A program made the position numbers and the translations under genes. A stretch of DNA of 64,000 nt, from NCBI GenBank assembly GCA_026874595.1, contig CM049314.1:62537300-62601299 (forward strand). The letters are read 5' to 3'. Below, piece after piece: positions 13,027 through 25,140 of the stretch. Under the pieces are notes generated by a model. It did no database searches, was not told the origin of the DNA, and saw only the letters and a program-made list of their open reading frames with translations. Within the stretch, counting starts at the first letter, position 1; every line of letters starts with the position of its first letter. This DNA is from Sipunculus nudus. Its lineage: Eukaryota; Annelida; Sipuncula; Golfingiida; Sipunculidae.

Positions 13027-14682
13027 CTAAATCATAGATGAATAGTTTCATTGAGAATTTGAATTCAAAAATAAAAAAAGATGCATTCTTAATTGATAAA
13101 CTTGCTAATTACCTTGGAAAAGATACTCTTCCTAGGAGTGCTGTTCTTCTCAATAGGACGTTCGGGAAATCATTTTATACGTTTGATTATTACTAAATAT
13201 TATCGAATCATAAAAATATCTCTCATATACATTACATTTCTTTAACGTTACTTTAAAGATAATGCCTCGTGTAAACCCCGGTCAATGCAATGGTAAACAA
13301 AGTTGCATACCTAGGAGCAGGATAAAATATGACGCAAGTTTAGCCGGTTTCACCATTCTCTTCTTGTTATATCTCCCCGTAACACCTGACTCAATATTGC
13401 AGGAACAGAACTTATCAAATGTAAATATTTTGACCAAAACTTTTACGCTTTATTCACTAAACTTGAGGTATTAAAGTAAGGTTCCCAAAGTAGAATTGAG
13501 AAAACAAAAATTTAAAAGAGTCTAATTAATTGGTGAAATATAGTGTAGAAAAAAAGGTACAATGAAGCTGTTAAAAGATTTGAAATATAGATTCACAAAG
13601 ACTGCATCAAGGTCATAATTATAACTGATATATATAGCGCCGAGTAGGCAAAAATATTGATCAAAGATTATTTTTATCTATACGCTGTATGATATAAAAT
13701 GTGCAAAAAATGTTTTCTAGGAATGGTCTACAAAGAGACCTCAGCATGTTAATAACTTTTGCCGGGAGCTGCAAAACATGTAACCCATAGAATGCAAAAA
13801 GAGACTGTTCTTGGATGTCGCCGTAACTTGTTTAAGTAATTCAGTGAATTACAAAAAATATATCATTTCATCTATTCAGATATTACAAATCTATGATCCG
13901 AGCATAAAACAAAATCTATCACGTGGGTTAGGAGCTAATGATTGGAAAACATCCCACTAATTCCTATATGTGCACATTTCGAAAAAAAGCTTGATCGAGT
14001 ACTAAAACTCATTTGAACCGATTGGAAAAGCTAGTTAAATAATAAATACCTTCAGTATTTGATTCGAGTATATTGTTTATTGCTGATAAGCTTTTGAGTA
14101 TCGGTAGATAGTACTTGCCATATACTAGTCCCTAAATTTTAGTAAAAAATTAATAAGTAAACAACAAGACAGTTTGCTTCTCGCAATATATGACAACTTA
14201 CGGTAACCATACAACTTAACTCGTTTTTTTAATGCGTTTTTGAGATTACTACCGCAAAAACTAGTCTTTTAAGGGTACTGCCGCATCATAAAACAGAAGA
14301 ACGTAAACCTGTCCTGATTAGGCCAGTTTGTAGATTTTTTTTAAAAATGTGATGATGGACCTGTGCACGACAAGTTATATTCTGTGGGGTTTTAAGGCAC
14401 CGTGTCTGCTTTTGATTCACAAAATATCATTATACGTGTAACTCTGACCTAAATCGTATCCCGAAAATGTAAAATGCAGGGGTAAACTATTCATTGTATT
14501 TAACAGAGTTTAAGAAATATTACTTAGACGCCACATCACGTTCTTGTTTTATTTTGATGGCAATATTCATGAAACCATAATTACCTATCGTGATGTTCAA
14601 CCGGGATTTATGTTTGACATGTATTATATCATGAGTAACATACAAACATGCTTATAATTTGAAAGGAAACGCCTTACCCTTT
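13027..14682. other. no gene seen (5' side of lectin copy A)
   Basis: I searched the minus strand for a short signal-peptide exon ending in a phase-1 donor, as in copies B and D, and found none that convinces. Otherwise this is AT-rich sequence. Confidence 0.45.
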
Positions 14683-14900
14683 TCAAGTATTAAAACATCT
14701 TCTATGATATAGCAGTGATAAGCCTCTCCGATCATATGCATTCGTGTTCTCAGTGACCAGAGGAGTTCTAATGAAAAGATCATGTATGTCTGTCGGTGAT
14801 ACATTTAAACGTCTGTGCCAATAAAAAGAATACAAATCCCTCAAATTTGACAAAGGGATGATGGATTGTTCATAATTTGTGAAGAAAAGGTTGACATTAA
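14683..14900 (-). CDS. candidate exon, unknown protein
   Basis: An open frame follows a good acceptor (TTATGTTACAG just right of 14900) and runs about 72 codons to a stop. The peptide has ordinary composition (YSFYWHRRLNVSPTDIHDLF, then YDRRGLSLLYHRRCF) and is not low-complexity, unlike most frames nearby. A GTAAGG donor-like site lies just past the stop. I do not recognise the family and found no partner exon. It lies between lectin copy A and the plus-strand candidate at 15316. It could be a chance frame. Confidence 0.25.
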
Positions 14901-15315
14901 TTGCCACCTGTAACATAACAATATTCGGTATAACGGGCTTTTTACGTCGGATCTTGAGTAAGGGTCTTTGTTATGTTGTATCTATTTGATCGATGCATAG
15001 TCAAAGAACTTTCGGTAAACATTAGTGCTAGACATTAAGGCGGGATAACCCAAGAACTCGCTAAATGCCTAATCTGTCATATGATGAACCGATCGGTAAG
15101 TGTATTCGTGCGAATGAATGCTAGTTATATAAATTGCAATTGTTGCTATATTATCAAATATGTACCTTACACAAAGCTGTATATTTCGTCTCTCAAATCA
15201 ATTAATCGTGTGATTCCTAGACTAATATGTGAATCCAATTAACAGCTGTAAACATATTTTTTAAAGAAAAAATTGCAATTTTATAAAACGGTACTCCTCG
15301 AGCCGAACTCTAACA

Positions 15316-15771
15316 ATGGGCGGTTTAGTCTTGTTACCGATCTTTGCCTTCATACAGGTGTGTCTCTGTTATGCACGGTCAACTGCTGCAGAATTAAAAG
15401 AAAATAGTATTTGCAACGAGGGTTCTGTTATCGTTAATGGACCAAGATATTTTATAACTGAATATGAACATTGGACTTCGTATTAAACACAAAGTCTGCC
15501 ACGCCGGAAGAAAGTAAGAACAAGCAACAAGAAATAACAAAATAACTTGCAGAGGGTAAGGCTTTTAACGAGTTGATGAAGTCACTCGGAGATGACGCAC
15601 TATCCGCTTCGCTTGCCACGTTGGACGGTCGTGACACGTGTGAACTTGACCAACTGTGTTTTTCAGCTATTTACTTATTCCGAACTTTATCTCTGCTATC
15701 AGGGAAGTGTCGGAGGAACAAGAACTGGCTACCGCCGGTTCTGCTCAACTTTTCACTAGAACACACTGAGG
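15316..15771 (+). CDS. candidate small secreted protein, two pieces, unknown family
   Basis: An ATG at 15316 opens a frame beginning MGGLVLLPIFAFIQVCLCYA, a typical signal peptide, and continues 55 codons to a TAA at 15478. A second frame at 15554-15771 follows a TTGCAG acceptor and ends at GAG|GTATAC; it encodes KAFNELMKSLGDDALSASLA and then a Cys-containing segment. How the pieces join is unclear: a CAG|GTGTGT inside the first piece could be its donor. The first piece has homologous non-coding copies at about 23410, 33115 and 37765, where the start reads ATA instead of ATG. Function unknown; it may be an exon of a decayed neighbour of the lectin genes. Confidence 0.3.
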
Positions 15772-16087
15772 TATACCAAAAGTAGAATATGTTACTTTGG
15801 CCCAATACATTTAGACTAACTCACGTATTATGCAAAGGTTAAGCCAGTCAGGGCAGCTGTCAAATGTAACTGACATACTTATATATCTGCGGTATAATAA
15901 GAAGCTTGGCGTGTATGCACAACACGAACACTACCCATTCAGTTATGCAGTTTGGCTATAAATACCGTAAATATCAAACTAAAAAAGGGTTCAATAAGGA
16001 TAAAACTGTTATTATGCCATTAAGGACAGGTAATAACCATATGAAAAATAAGGTCGAAGATTTAGGCCTTGTATATACAGATAAAGG

Positions 16088-19000
16088 TGGCGCCCTTTAG
16101 AGGCTGCACTGTGTATTGGCTCTCAATCTAAGGAGAAATTCTTGGAGAAAGAGGCTTTGTTACACATTGAAATTTACACCATCATATGGACAAGATTCTT
16201 AAGAGTATGCTGAAAGTGTTTCAGTGTTGGTTACCATCAGGAAAGTGTGCATTTTCATCAGAATTATGAAATAGATTTCCTGCATAGGACCATTTCTGAA
16301 GACATGCATCAGTGGTTTCTTTATTTGCCTGCCTTGTGCGTAACTCTCTGGATCAATGGCACGATGGTCAACGGGACTTATTCACGAGCAGAGCTTAGTG
16401 CCTTTCAATTAACTACAAGCCACATTCCATTGTCATTGTTACACATTCTAAGAGACCTGGATATTTGCGTCACTCCAAAGACAAGGAGGGGAACCAGGGC
16501 AGGTAGAGGTAAACAAAGACCCATTGCTAAGGTCACAGGCATTGGACACAAGAGACTCAAACACAAAGGCAAGTCCAAGGCAAACCACAATATTCATATC
16601 ATACTTAATGATACCACTCAAAACTGTCGTGTTAGTAAAGTTCCACTGAAGGCTACACTTTTGAATGCCAGATCTGTGTGTAATAAGAGTATATTACTGA
16701 GTGAATATGTAACAGAGAAAGATCTTGATGTTTTACTTGTAACAGAGACATGGTTAAAACCAGGAGATACATCAGTTGTGTCAAAGCTCTGCCCAGAAGG
16801 CTACAGCTTCCTAGGAAAATCACGTCAAACTAGCAAAACTAGAGGAGGTGGTGTAGGCATTGTCTACAAGTCAAACTTGCCCCTCCATCAGCAGCCATCC
16901 CCTATAGATAATCTGTTATCCTTTGAGGTGGTGTCAGTGAATCTGAAGGGCCCAAAACCTTTTAGTCTGTTCCTCATCTACCGACCCCCTCCTTCACAAA
17001 GAAATGGACTTACAATATCAAATTTTATGCATGAAATAGAACTTTTTCTTGCCGCTGTCAGTGCCATCCAGCATCCAGTCTGTGTTCTTGGGGATTTTAA
17101 TCTGCATATGGATGTAGATGATGACAGGTTCTCCAAGCAGTTCACTTCAATACTCCGGTCGTTTGGTATGTGCCAGATTGTGCCTTCATCTACACACAAA
17201 AGCAACCACATACTGGACCTTGTAATCATCAGAGATGATGAAGACAGAGTGAAGGTCGTGGGTGTGCGCGATGATCACATCTCAGATCACTATTCTGTGG
17301 AATGTACAATCCATGTCTCAGTGGATAAATCACCACAGACCACAGTATGTGCCAGGAAACTCCGGGCCATTAACATAGATCAATTTGCAGCTGATCTGTC
17401 TTTAGGTCTGGATATCGGAGTGCTGGATGGTAATGCGTCACAGTTAGTCGAATTGTACAATTACACTGTAACAAAAATTCTGGACAAACATGCCCCAGCC
17501 CGACCCATTCGTAAAAAGCAGGTAACCATGAAGCCATGGTACTCGGACATTATCCATTGTGCCAGAAGGAAAAGAAGGCAGTTAGAGAGAAAGCTGAGGA
17601 AAGATCCTATAGAAATCAATAAGCAGATGTTCTTGCACCAGAGAGGCTTCGTTGTTAAACTGATAGATGAGGCTAAGAGGTCATACTATAGACAGAAATT
17701 TAGTGATGCAACACCCAAAGAGACTTTCAGACTAGTGAGTGATCTACTTGGGTCTGGAACTGGCAGAAAATTACCCTCTACAGATAGTCTGGAAATACTC
17801 AGCAACAGCTTCGTAAACTTTTTCACATCTAAGGTGTTGAAGATTCGAAATGACTTGGATAGCACAAGTGTAGATATGGATTTGATCAGGACGTCCCACG
17901 GAGCACCCCCGCCTGCTATGGTCACTTTTCATCCAGTATCCTCCGAGGAGCTGCAGAAATTCATCCAGAAAAGTCCAAACAAATCCTGTAGCCTGGATCC
18001 TTTGACAACAAATCTTCTGAAAAATCCTGTTGTGCTACGTTCATTATTGCCAGGCCTTACATCTGTAATAAATACCTCAATTACATCATCCGAGGTACCA
18101 CTTTGCTTGAAAGAAGCTCTTATAACACCACTTTTGAAGAAGGATGGTCTTGACCAAGAGGATTTGAAGAACTATCGTCCTGTGGCAAATCTTTCGTTCG
18201 TAAGCAAATTGCTGGAGAGAGTGGTTGCAAAGCAGATCCAGGACCACATGACACAGAATCAACTCCATGATCCTCTCCAATCTGCCTACAAACCAAGGCA
18301 CAGTACAGAAACAGCACTGATAAGGATAAAGAATGATATTGACCATGCACTGGATACAGGCCAGGGAGTAGTACTCCTCCTGCTTGACCTCTCTGCAGCC
18401 TTCGATGCATTAGACCATGGCATCCTAATTGAGAGACTAGTTGAGGAAGTTGGCATTCAAGGTTCAGCACTGGATTGGTGCAAGTCATACCTCACAACTC
18501 GCACTCACCGTGTTAACCTCAGTGGTGTACTATCTGATCCAGCCATGCTCACTGTGGGAGTGCCGCAAGGATCAGTATTAGGTCCTTTGTTATTTCTTAT
18601 CTACATCCTTCCTCTGCGTAGAGTTGTCGAGGCCTTCGGTGTACATAGACACGGATACGCTGATGACACCCAACTTTATGAATTCTTCAAACTCAGTGAC
18701 CAGCACGGCCTTGCTCAATCCCTGAGGAAGATTGAACAATGTGCAGCTGGTGTTAGAGCGTGGATGATTAAGAACAAACTAAAGTTGAATGATTCCAAAA
18801 CCGAACTCCTTATCATATCACCCAGGTACCATCTTAATAAGATCCTTAGCGCTGAACCTAAGATCTGTATTGGTAGTGCAGAAATAAGACCAGTACACAC
18901 TGTCAGAAATCTTGGGGCCAATTTCGATGCCAATATGAGTATGGAGTGTCAGACAAGATCAGTCGTGAAGAACATTTTTTACCATCTTCGCAGAATTGGT

Positions 19001-19581
19001 AAGATCCATCTTGATGATCAGACAGCTGCAAAGACCATCAACGCACTGATTACATCAAGATTGGACAACAACAACAGCCTGCTAACTGGAACTTCCAATG
19101 CTAACATCCATCGCCTCCAACTTGCACAAAACGCATCAGCCCGATTACTTACAAGGTCCAGGAAGTACGACAGCATCGGACCTGTTCTAAGACAGCTTCA
19201 CTGGCTGCCTGTTGAAAGGAGAATCACATTTAAAGTCCTCACACAGGTGTATAAAGCGCTGAATGATAGCCTGTATCCACTGTATTTGCGCCAACTGTTT
19301 GTGGAATATTCTCCCCGCAGGTCTCTTCGTTCTTCTGATGCTCACAGGATAGTCTGTGTACCTCGCTCCCATAATGTATATGGTGACAGACAATTTTCCA
19401 AGTACGCTGCCACCGCATGGAATTCTTTACCAGACTCTGTTAGAGCGTGTACACATATTGAATCATTTAAGCGTGCTCTCAAGACATACTTATTTTCTTA
19501 ACCCTTTGTATCAGCGCATAGAAATGTATATTATATTTGCGCTCTATAAATGAACTCTATCATATCATATCATATCATATC
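16088..19581 (+). mobile_element. CR1/L2-type non-LTR retrotransposon, nearly intact
   Basis: The element holds one long coding frame and a 3' untranslated region. It ends in a pentameric TATCA tail (19558-19581), the microsatellite-type end usual in the CR1/L2 group rather than poly-A. ATAAAGG at 16081-16087 and again at 19582-19588 flanks it as a 7-bp target-site duplication. Removing it restores the L1-type host's DNA (ACAGATAAAGG continuing into AATAATATTATAAGG). Only about 160 bp precede the long frame and no ORF1 is present, so the copy is probably 5'-truncated. Confidence 0.85.
16247..19501 (+). CDS. LINE endonuclease/reverse transcriptase (ORF2), 1084 residues
   Basis: An uninterrupted polyprotein of the CR1/L2 group that nicks target DNA and copies the element RNA at the nick. 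Residues 1-130 are a basic leader without a recognised domain. An apurinic-type endonuclease follows: NARSVCN near 139, E167 in TETW, D283 in LGDFN, ILDLVI, and the SDHYS motif at 346-350. The reverse transcriptase has NYRPVANLSFVSKLLERV, QSAYKPRHSTETAL, D714 and D719 in LLDLSAAFD, GVPQGSVLGP and the catalytic YADD at 804-807. The C-terminal domain is the family's usual one (LHWLPVERRITFKVL, FKRALKTYLF). The usual RLDYCNSLL box reads RLDNNNSLL, a possible lesion. The first ATG is taken as start, but the true N-terminus may be truncated. No stop or frameshift interrupts it, so insertion was recent. Confidence 0.95.
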   Translation: MHFHQNYEIDFLHRTISEDMHQWFLYLPALCVTLWINGTMVNGTYSRAELSAFQLTTSHIPLSLLHILRDLDICVTPKTRRGTRAGRGKQRPIAKVTGIGHKRLKHKGKSKANHNIHIILNDTTQNCRVSKVPLKATLLNARSVCNKSILLSEYVTEKDLDVLLVTETWLKPGDTSVVSKLCPEGYSFLGKSRQTSKTRGGGVGIVYKSNLPLHQQPSPIDNLLSFEVVSVNLKGPKPFSLFLIYRPPPSQRNGLTISNFMHEIELFLAAVSAIQHPVCVLGDFNLHMDVDDDRFSKQFTSILRSFGMCQIVPSSTHKSNHILDLVIIRDDEDRVKVVGVRDDHISDHYSVECTIHVSVDKSPQTTVCARKLRAINIDQFAADLSLGLDIGVLDGNASQLVELYNYTVTKILDKHAPARPIRKKQVTMKPWYSDIIHCARRKRRQLERKLRKDPIEINKQMFLHQRGFVVKLIDEAKRSYYRQKFSDATPKETFRLVSDLLGSGTGRKLPSTDSLEILSNSFVNFFTSKVLKIRNDLDSTSVDMDLIRTSHGAPPPAMVTFHPVSSEELQKFIQKSPNKSCSLDPLTTNLLKNPVVLRSLLPGLTSVINTSITSSEVPLCLKEALITPLLKKDGLDQEDLKNYRPVANLSFVSKLLERVVAKQIQDHMTQNQLHDPLQSAYKPRHSTETALIRIKNDIDHALDTGQGVVLLLLDLSAAFDALDHGILIERLVEEVGIQGSALDWCKSYLTTRTHRVNLSGVLSDPAMLTVGVPQGSVLGPLLFLIYILPLRRVVEAFGVHRHGYADDTQLYEFFKLSDQHGLAQSLRKIEQCAAGVRAWMIKNKLKLNDSKTELLIISPRYHLNKILSAEPKICIGSAEIRPVHTVRNLGANFDANMSMECQTRSVVKNIFYHLRRIGKIHLDDQTAAKTINALITSRLDNNNSLLTGTSNANIHRLQLAQNASARLLTRSRKYDSIGPVLRQLHWLPVERRITFKVLTQVYKALNDSLYPLYLRQLFVEYSPRRSLRSSDAHRIVCVPRSHNVYGDRQFSKYAATAWNSLPDSVRACTHIESFKRALKTYLFS

Positions 19582-21432
19582 ATAAAGGAATAATATTATA
19601 AGGAGTGAAGGTCACTCCCTCATTTGAAGATATGGTAAATGAAAACTTTGCCTCAGTTAAAATCAAAATAAATAATATATTATCAGTATGGAATGCTCGA
19701 AAACTTACAAGAATTGGTAAAATCACTCTATTAAAGAATTTTGTCTTATCACAGTTGATATATCATCTTTCAGTTCTACCTACACCCAGTCAATCATTTA
19801 TGAAACAAATTGAGAGACGTATATATAAATTCATTTGGGGAAGACGCAATGACTTAATAAAAAGACAAACTCTAGCATCTATTGAAAAAGGAGGCCTGGA
19901 TATGATAGAGATTTCAACAAAGAATGTAGCTTTAAAATTTGTGTGGATAAACCGTTTATTAGATAAAAGTCCACAAAATGTCTGGAGGAAAAATGTTTAA
20001 GGATTTTTTAAACTACGAGAATTATCTTTCAATTGTAATCTAGCACCTAAACATGTAAAATATATTATGAAATATAAACATCCTTTTTGGGAAGAAATTA
20101 TGCAACACTGGTACAAATACAGCTTCTGCAATCCAGAAACTTACGAAGAAGTTATGTCACAATGTATATCGTTTAATTCTCATATAAAAATTAATGATAC
20201 AATTTTATTTTACAAATCGCTTTTCAGTAAAGGAGTCATATTTGTAACAGATTTATTTAAAATGGTACAAGGCACAAAAAAGTTTATGAGTCATAAAGAA
20301 TTTATTAGTAAGTATGAGGTCAAAATAAATTTTTTGAATTATATTAGTTTACTTCAAGCGATTCCACGAAGGTGGAAACAAATCATAGTGAATAGGAACA
20401 AACAAAATAATATCACCTAGAAATTTTACATAAACTCCTTAATTCTGTGTTAACTAATAAGAAAGGAGCAAAATTTATATATATCAACTGTCGGACCAAC
20501 ATATAGTCCCTCCAGAAAATGCAATTAAAAAAAATGGAAAGATGATTTTATCACAGTTACAGATATGGATGTGTACCAGGGATTTTCCAAGATATATGGG
20601 ACCTCTATATCAGCTAAGCTACGTATATTTCAATATTACATCCTTCATCGAAGGCTGACTTTGTATCCATTTCTCTGTAAGTTAAATATTATCAATTGAA
20701 GTAAATGCACTTTTTGTAAAGAGGAAGAAGAAACTTTGGTTAATTTATTCTGGGAATGTTCTTTTACAGCTACACTATGGTCAGGTATTCAGAGTATGCC
20801 AAGCGCACAAGAGTCTAGATTTATATTATCAAATTTATCCGGTAAAGAATTTCTCTTTAATAATAATGAACATGATTGGATAAACATGCTCACATTAGCA
20901 ACCAAAAATATATATACAATTGTAGATGCTATAAGAAAATACCTACGTTTCAGGGCTTTGGTGTGTACATGAATGATTTATACAAACAAAATATAGCCAT
21001 TAAAAGAGGTAAGATAAATAAACACCACATTGAATGGGATAAACTTTTCAGCATCATAAAGTAGCTTAAGCAAACCTCCACAATAAATGGGATAAACTTT
21101 TCAGCATCATAAAGTAGCTTAAGCAAACCTCCATTAAAGATAAATAAATAAATAAATAAAAACATAATTAAACCAACTAAGTAATAACAATTCGACTTAT
21201 TACAATGGGATAAATAGCTTTATTCTGTGTTGTATGTTCTTTTGTGTGATTCTTTTTTTTTATCTGGTTCTGTCATACCTAAGGTTAAATTATAGCCAGT
21301 GATATGTTTGTTTAAATGTTTATGTATTGTTATGTTTAGTATGTATTTGTGTAGATGTACAACTATGTATCGTTTGTATGTACCCTTATGTACTCTTTTT
21401 TGTTAATAAAATAAAATAAAAAAATAAAGATG

Positions 21433-23200
21433 GGGTTCTAGTGGGGAACGGATAATATGCACCTCATGTCAGTAATGTCAGACAAAAAAAAAGCATCCGA
21501 ATATAAAAGCAAAGAAAAACTAGCAGTGGTGTTGATGAATACACAAAACGTCGTTCCATTGATTTTTCTGGAACAAGAACTGTCTTTGTTTCAATAGTGG
21601 AATGGGTGCCGGCGTGCAAATACGCGGATGTCTGTTTAGAGTCCGGGTGTGGCGGAAACCAACGACAATGGCAACATAGTGATACCCCCATGATTAGTTA
21701 TAACTCCAGGATTGAATATGCGGGAAACAAAAACCGTCAACTCCCATCGTCCTGGGAATAGCAGCTCGCGAGCGTTCATTCAAGTCCGTTGAGTCAACAT
21801 ATACATGTTTGGAAACGAGAATCGAAAGGTGATGTAGATCAAGATTATTTGATAGATGGCATTTTCAAACGGGTTCCGTATAGTTGGAGATGTTATTTAT
21901 ATGAAAGATGAAGAATGCAGAATTCACAAATCGACTTTAGACCAACGTAACGTATAAATAGTTGAACAACAAATTTTACAGGTTATACATCAGAGCGACT
22001 CCATTAATACAGATTGTAAACCACGTGTCAATTGTTGTCCGAAAGATGCAATGACGGGGGGTTTTGCAATATACCGCATTGTTCATAGATGAGAATCCGT
22101 GGCCAGTAACGTTTTCTTTACCGACTGGTTTTATTCGGCCTGGAAAGCCGATTTTGTAGAAGTGGCAGAGGTGCATATTAATATAAAGGAGCTTTACACG
22201 CTTTTACTGTCGGCTAGGTGCTTGAAAAAACACTGGCATAGCAAACATATAGTGTTCTACTGTGGTATCTCCGTTATGGTTAATAACACGTTAGCAATGG
22301 CATGTCTAAAAATGATATGGCCGAAAAATTGTCTACAGGAAATGTTTTGGATGTCTGTGTATTATAATTGTTACTTCACCGCAAAACACTATCCGGGCCT
22401 GGAAAACACTTTGATAGACGCTTTCAGTAGACTGCATACATACAAAAGTCAACAAAAAAACCCATGAATTGTAGGTGGAATTTCAAGGCTACTCAAAATG
22501 CTGGACAAAAAGCGACAAACGTGTGAACAGTACGCTTTCTCCGAATCTACTGAGAGTACCTATATATCTCAGTTATGAGTTTACCTGAAGTTCTGCATTT
22601 AGTTCAACCTGACACCTTTACCGTGTTCCCTACAAATATTTTAGGTACGCAACATTCCTCGCACGTACTCGAAAACCTCTAGTGTTGATGGCTACCTAAC
22701 TCTTGTCCGAACACTACATCTGGACGCAGGATACCCATCGCCGCTAGATACTCTGCGACTGAATCTAATGAAGCGGGGCATTCCACAGCTTACAGAATTG
22801 CCACCAAAGTTACCAATTACCATATTTTTTGTAAAAATAATTGGTAAACAGTTACATATGAGCTCCAGTTTTGATAGAGCGCTATGTGCTGAGTGTTTAG
22901 TGGCCTTCCACAGTTTTTGCCGGAAGTCTACTGTTTAAATCTCAAGCCCTTCACGACCCAAACAAACATTTTTTGCAGGAGAGATTAAGAGTTGACAGAG
23001 CCGGGTGTTATTGTACATGTAAAAAATAAAAAAAAATACGGTGTTGTGAACGTAAATTGAGGATACTTTTAGCGGCGTTCCGAATTCTATACTGTGACCT
23101 CTGCAAGCTATGCAAGTTATGTAAAGAATTCGCTCAGCCTGGTTGGGGGTATAAAGGATGTTTGTCACATTAAACGTTACATTAATTACCCCCAACCTAT
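21433..23200 (+). mobile_element. DIRS-type retrotransposon remnant, copy B
   Basis: The clearest part is an RNase H-like frame at 22099-22467: FTDWFYSAWKADF, HINIKELYTLLLSARCLKKH, HYPGLENTLIDAFSRLHTY, the pattern of the RNase H of DIRS elements. Downstream (about 22720-23190) broken frames carry tyrosine-recombinase sequence: LDAGYPSPLDTLRLNLMKRG, then FDRALCAECLVAFHSFCRKS and KHF-CRRD-like residues. Stops and frameshifts are frequent. Compared with copy C the RT segment and the recombinase C-terminus are deleted (junctions near 22030 and 23110). Dead element, co-duplicated with the lectin gene. Confidence 0.75.
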
Positions 23201-25140
23201 CGTTATGGTATTATTATTTAAAGCTGTGCACCAGTTTTGCTGATGAGTTGTGATCGATATTGCATGATGTTCTTCATGTGACAGTGATACGTTTAAAGTT
23301 AATGAACCTACAGTATCAGGAATAGTGGTTCTTCTTTATGGATAAAGTAAAAAAAATGAAGATATTATTTGCAATTTTATCAAACGGGAAACCTCGGGAG
23401 GGACTCTAACAATAGGCGACTTACGGTATTGTTACGGTTAATTGCCTTCATACAGGTGTGTCTCTAGCATGCACGGTAACAGAATTGCGCTAGTTTCTCC
23501 TGGCACGCCCGCGGACATAGTTAATGTTTTAAAAGTACTTTAATATCATAAAAAAAATATTATCACATATATTATCATAATATTCACAATAGTCATTAAA
23601 TTGTTCTTATGTCTATTTGTCGGTGAAAGTGTTATATTTCAAGCGCTACTGATATGTTAAAGAATGAGATATGCCTGATAGTGTTATAAGCCACCAAACA
23701 ATAAGCACGGCATATACAAGTAGTATAACATACCACACAATAACAATATGTTCTATGCATGGAAATCAGTAATATTGAAAGGTTCGAAAGTTTTAACCAC
23801 CGCTAAATGACCACCAAAAAAAGTACTACGACTGGTCTACTGCCTCCAGCGTAGTGCCACTTAGTCTGAATAATGTCTAATATCCCGCGAAACAACATCC
23901 TTTCTCAACAAAACATGGGCTTCAATGATGGGACAATACAATAAAGTATTAAAGTGAAGAATGAAGCAATATTATGAATATTATATCATATTATTATTAT
24001 TGAGGTCAGCCCCGAGCCATGATTAGTCTTGGTTATAAGTGATAGATATATCAATATATCAGCCATGAAAAAATCTTCAATCTTTGATGAAGCATCCAAT
24101 GTCGTATACTACATAAATGGGACTGTATATTGGGAGTGATTATTCCGAGATAACCTTCCTGATATGAAAATAAATAAATAAATATGACTTATATTTAAGT
24201 ATAGTTTTTATTTAACGAGTACACGAAATCCGTTTCGAAAAAGATTGAAACATACATAAGTCTTGATTAAAATACAATTGCAGCACGGTTTTAAAATATT
24301 TAGGAACTGTAGAAAGTACATAGACTATTACTTTAATAAATAATGATCGCCAAATTTCCCGGGTAGCCGATGCCAGTTTATTCGAGGGGCTGGCGTATAT
24401 TGCACTGTTCGCCGTTATTTAACAATAAACTTTGAGGCAGGAACTGCTTACGAGCTCAGTATTAACGCCACAAATAAAAGCAGATCGTTATCAAAATTTA
24501 AATAATAGAAAAAAAAATCAGCACACGAGTTCGAACACTCCATGATAGTTGACCGGATGTCTTATGCCTGTTTTGAAACATTTACAGTAAACCTAAGGCA
24601 AAACCAGCGTAAGGAGAATAATTAATGCACATATGACAAATATTTCGATTAATGCCGGATTGATTTCATCAAATTTCATCATAAATATGTCTGAATATTG
24701 ACCGTGTCTGCCAGCGTAGGACAAAATAATATTTAACGATAGCTCAGCTCACTAAAATAATTCATGAACTTCATAGTCTAACAAGATGAGGGTTAACACG
24801 GGAAAAATAGCAAGAGACGTTTCTCCTGTCAAATCATACAATTATATACAAACAAAGCACATACATTAATATATATACTCGTGTGTTTCCTTGTCAAAAC
24901 GTTTTCTTACAAATGCAGATTTCCTTCTGTCCAATATAATTGACACAGCCATTATAGTATTAATATTCCATTAGACACCTAGGAAGGATAAGTAAGCGGA
25001 TTCAATCGGCATTGCCAACCAAAAGAGGTTCTGTCAATTTATAGCAAGACAATGATATTACCTGCATAAGTCCCTTCTAATCATTTGAAACTTATAAAAA
25101 GCTATTTTCTCGTATCAATATTTTAATTTTAAGTGTAATG
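23201..25140. other. lectin 3' flank, duplicated, no gene seen
   Basis: About 1.9 kb shared with 32860-34688 and 37510-39340. It includes the GTGTGTCTCT block related to the signal-peptide frame at 15316 (here the start is ATA) and (AAAT)n near 24170. No coding frame is supported. Confidence 0.6.

Larger units (their letters stand above)
15993..21432 (+). mobile_element. L1/Tx1-type LINE fragment, interrupted by a CR1/L2 element
   Basis: Two pieces, 15993-16087 and 19589-21432, form one 5'-truncated LINE. The first encodes late reverse-transcriptase sequence (RTGNNHMKNKVEDLGLVYTD). The second continues with VKVTPSFEDMVNENF, the thumb motif RKLTRIGKITLLKNFVLSQL, YKFIWG, GGLDMI and a C-terminal zinc knuckle (CTFCKEEEETLVNLFWEC near 20708). 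Frames are broken by stops at several points, so it is dead. The 3' end is an A-rich tail (TAAAATAAAATAAAAAAATA, about 21404-21428). GGGTTC at 15987-15992 and 21433-21438 flanks it as a short target-site duplication. The paralogous sequence near 27795 (GTAGGGTTCTAGCGGGGAAC) shows the uninterrupted site. Confidence 0.8.

Noticed and set aside
24518-24540. tRNA T-arm-like GAGTTCGAACACTCC
   Set aside because: No acceptor, D or anticodon arm at tRNA spacing. The copies at 34231 and 38885 are explained by the unit duplication.
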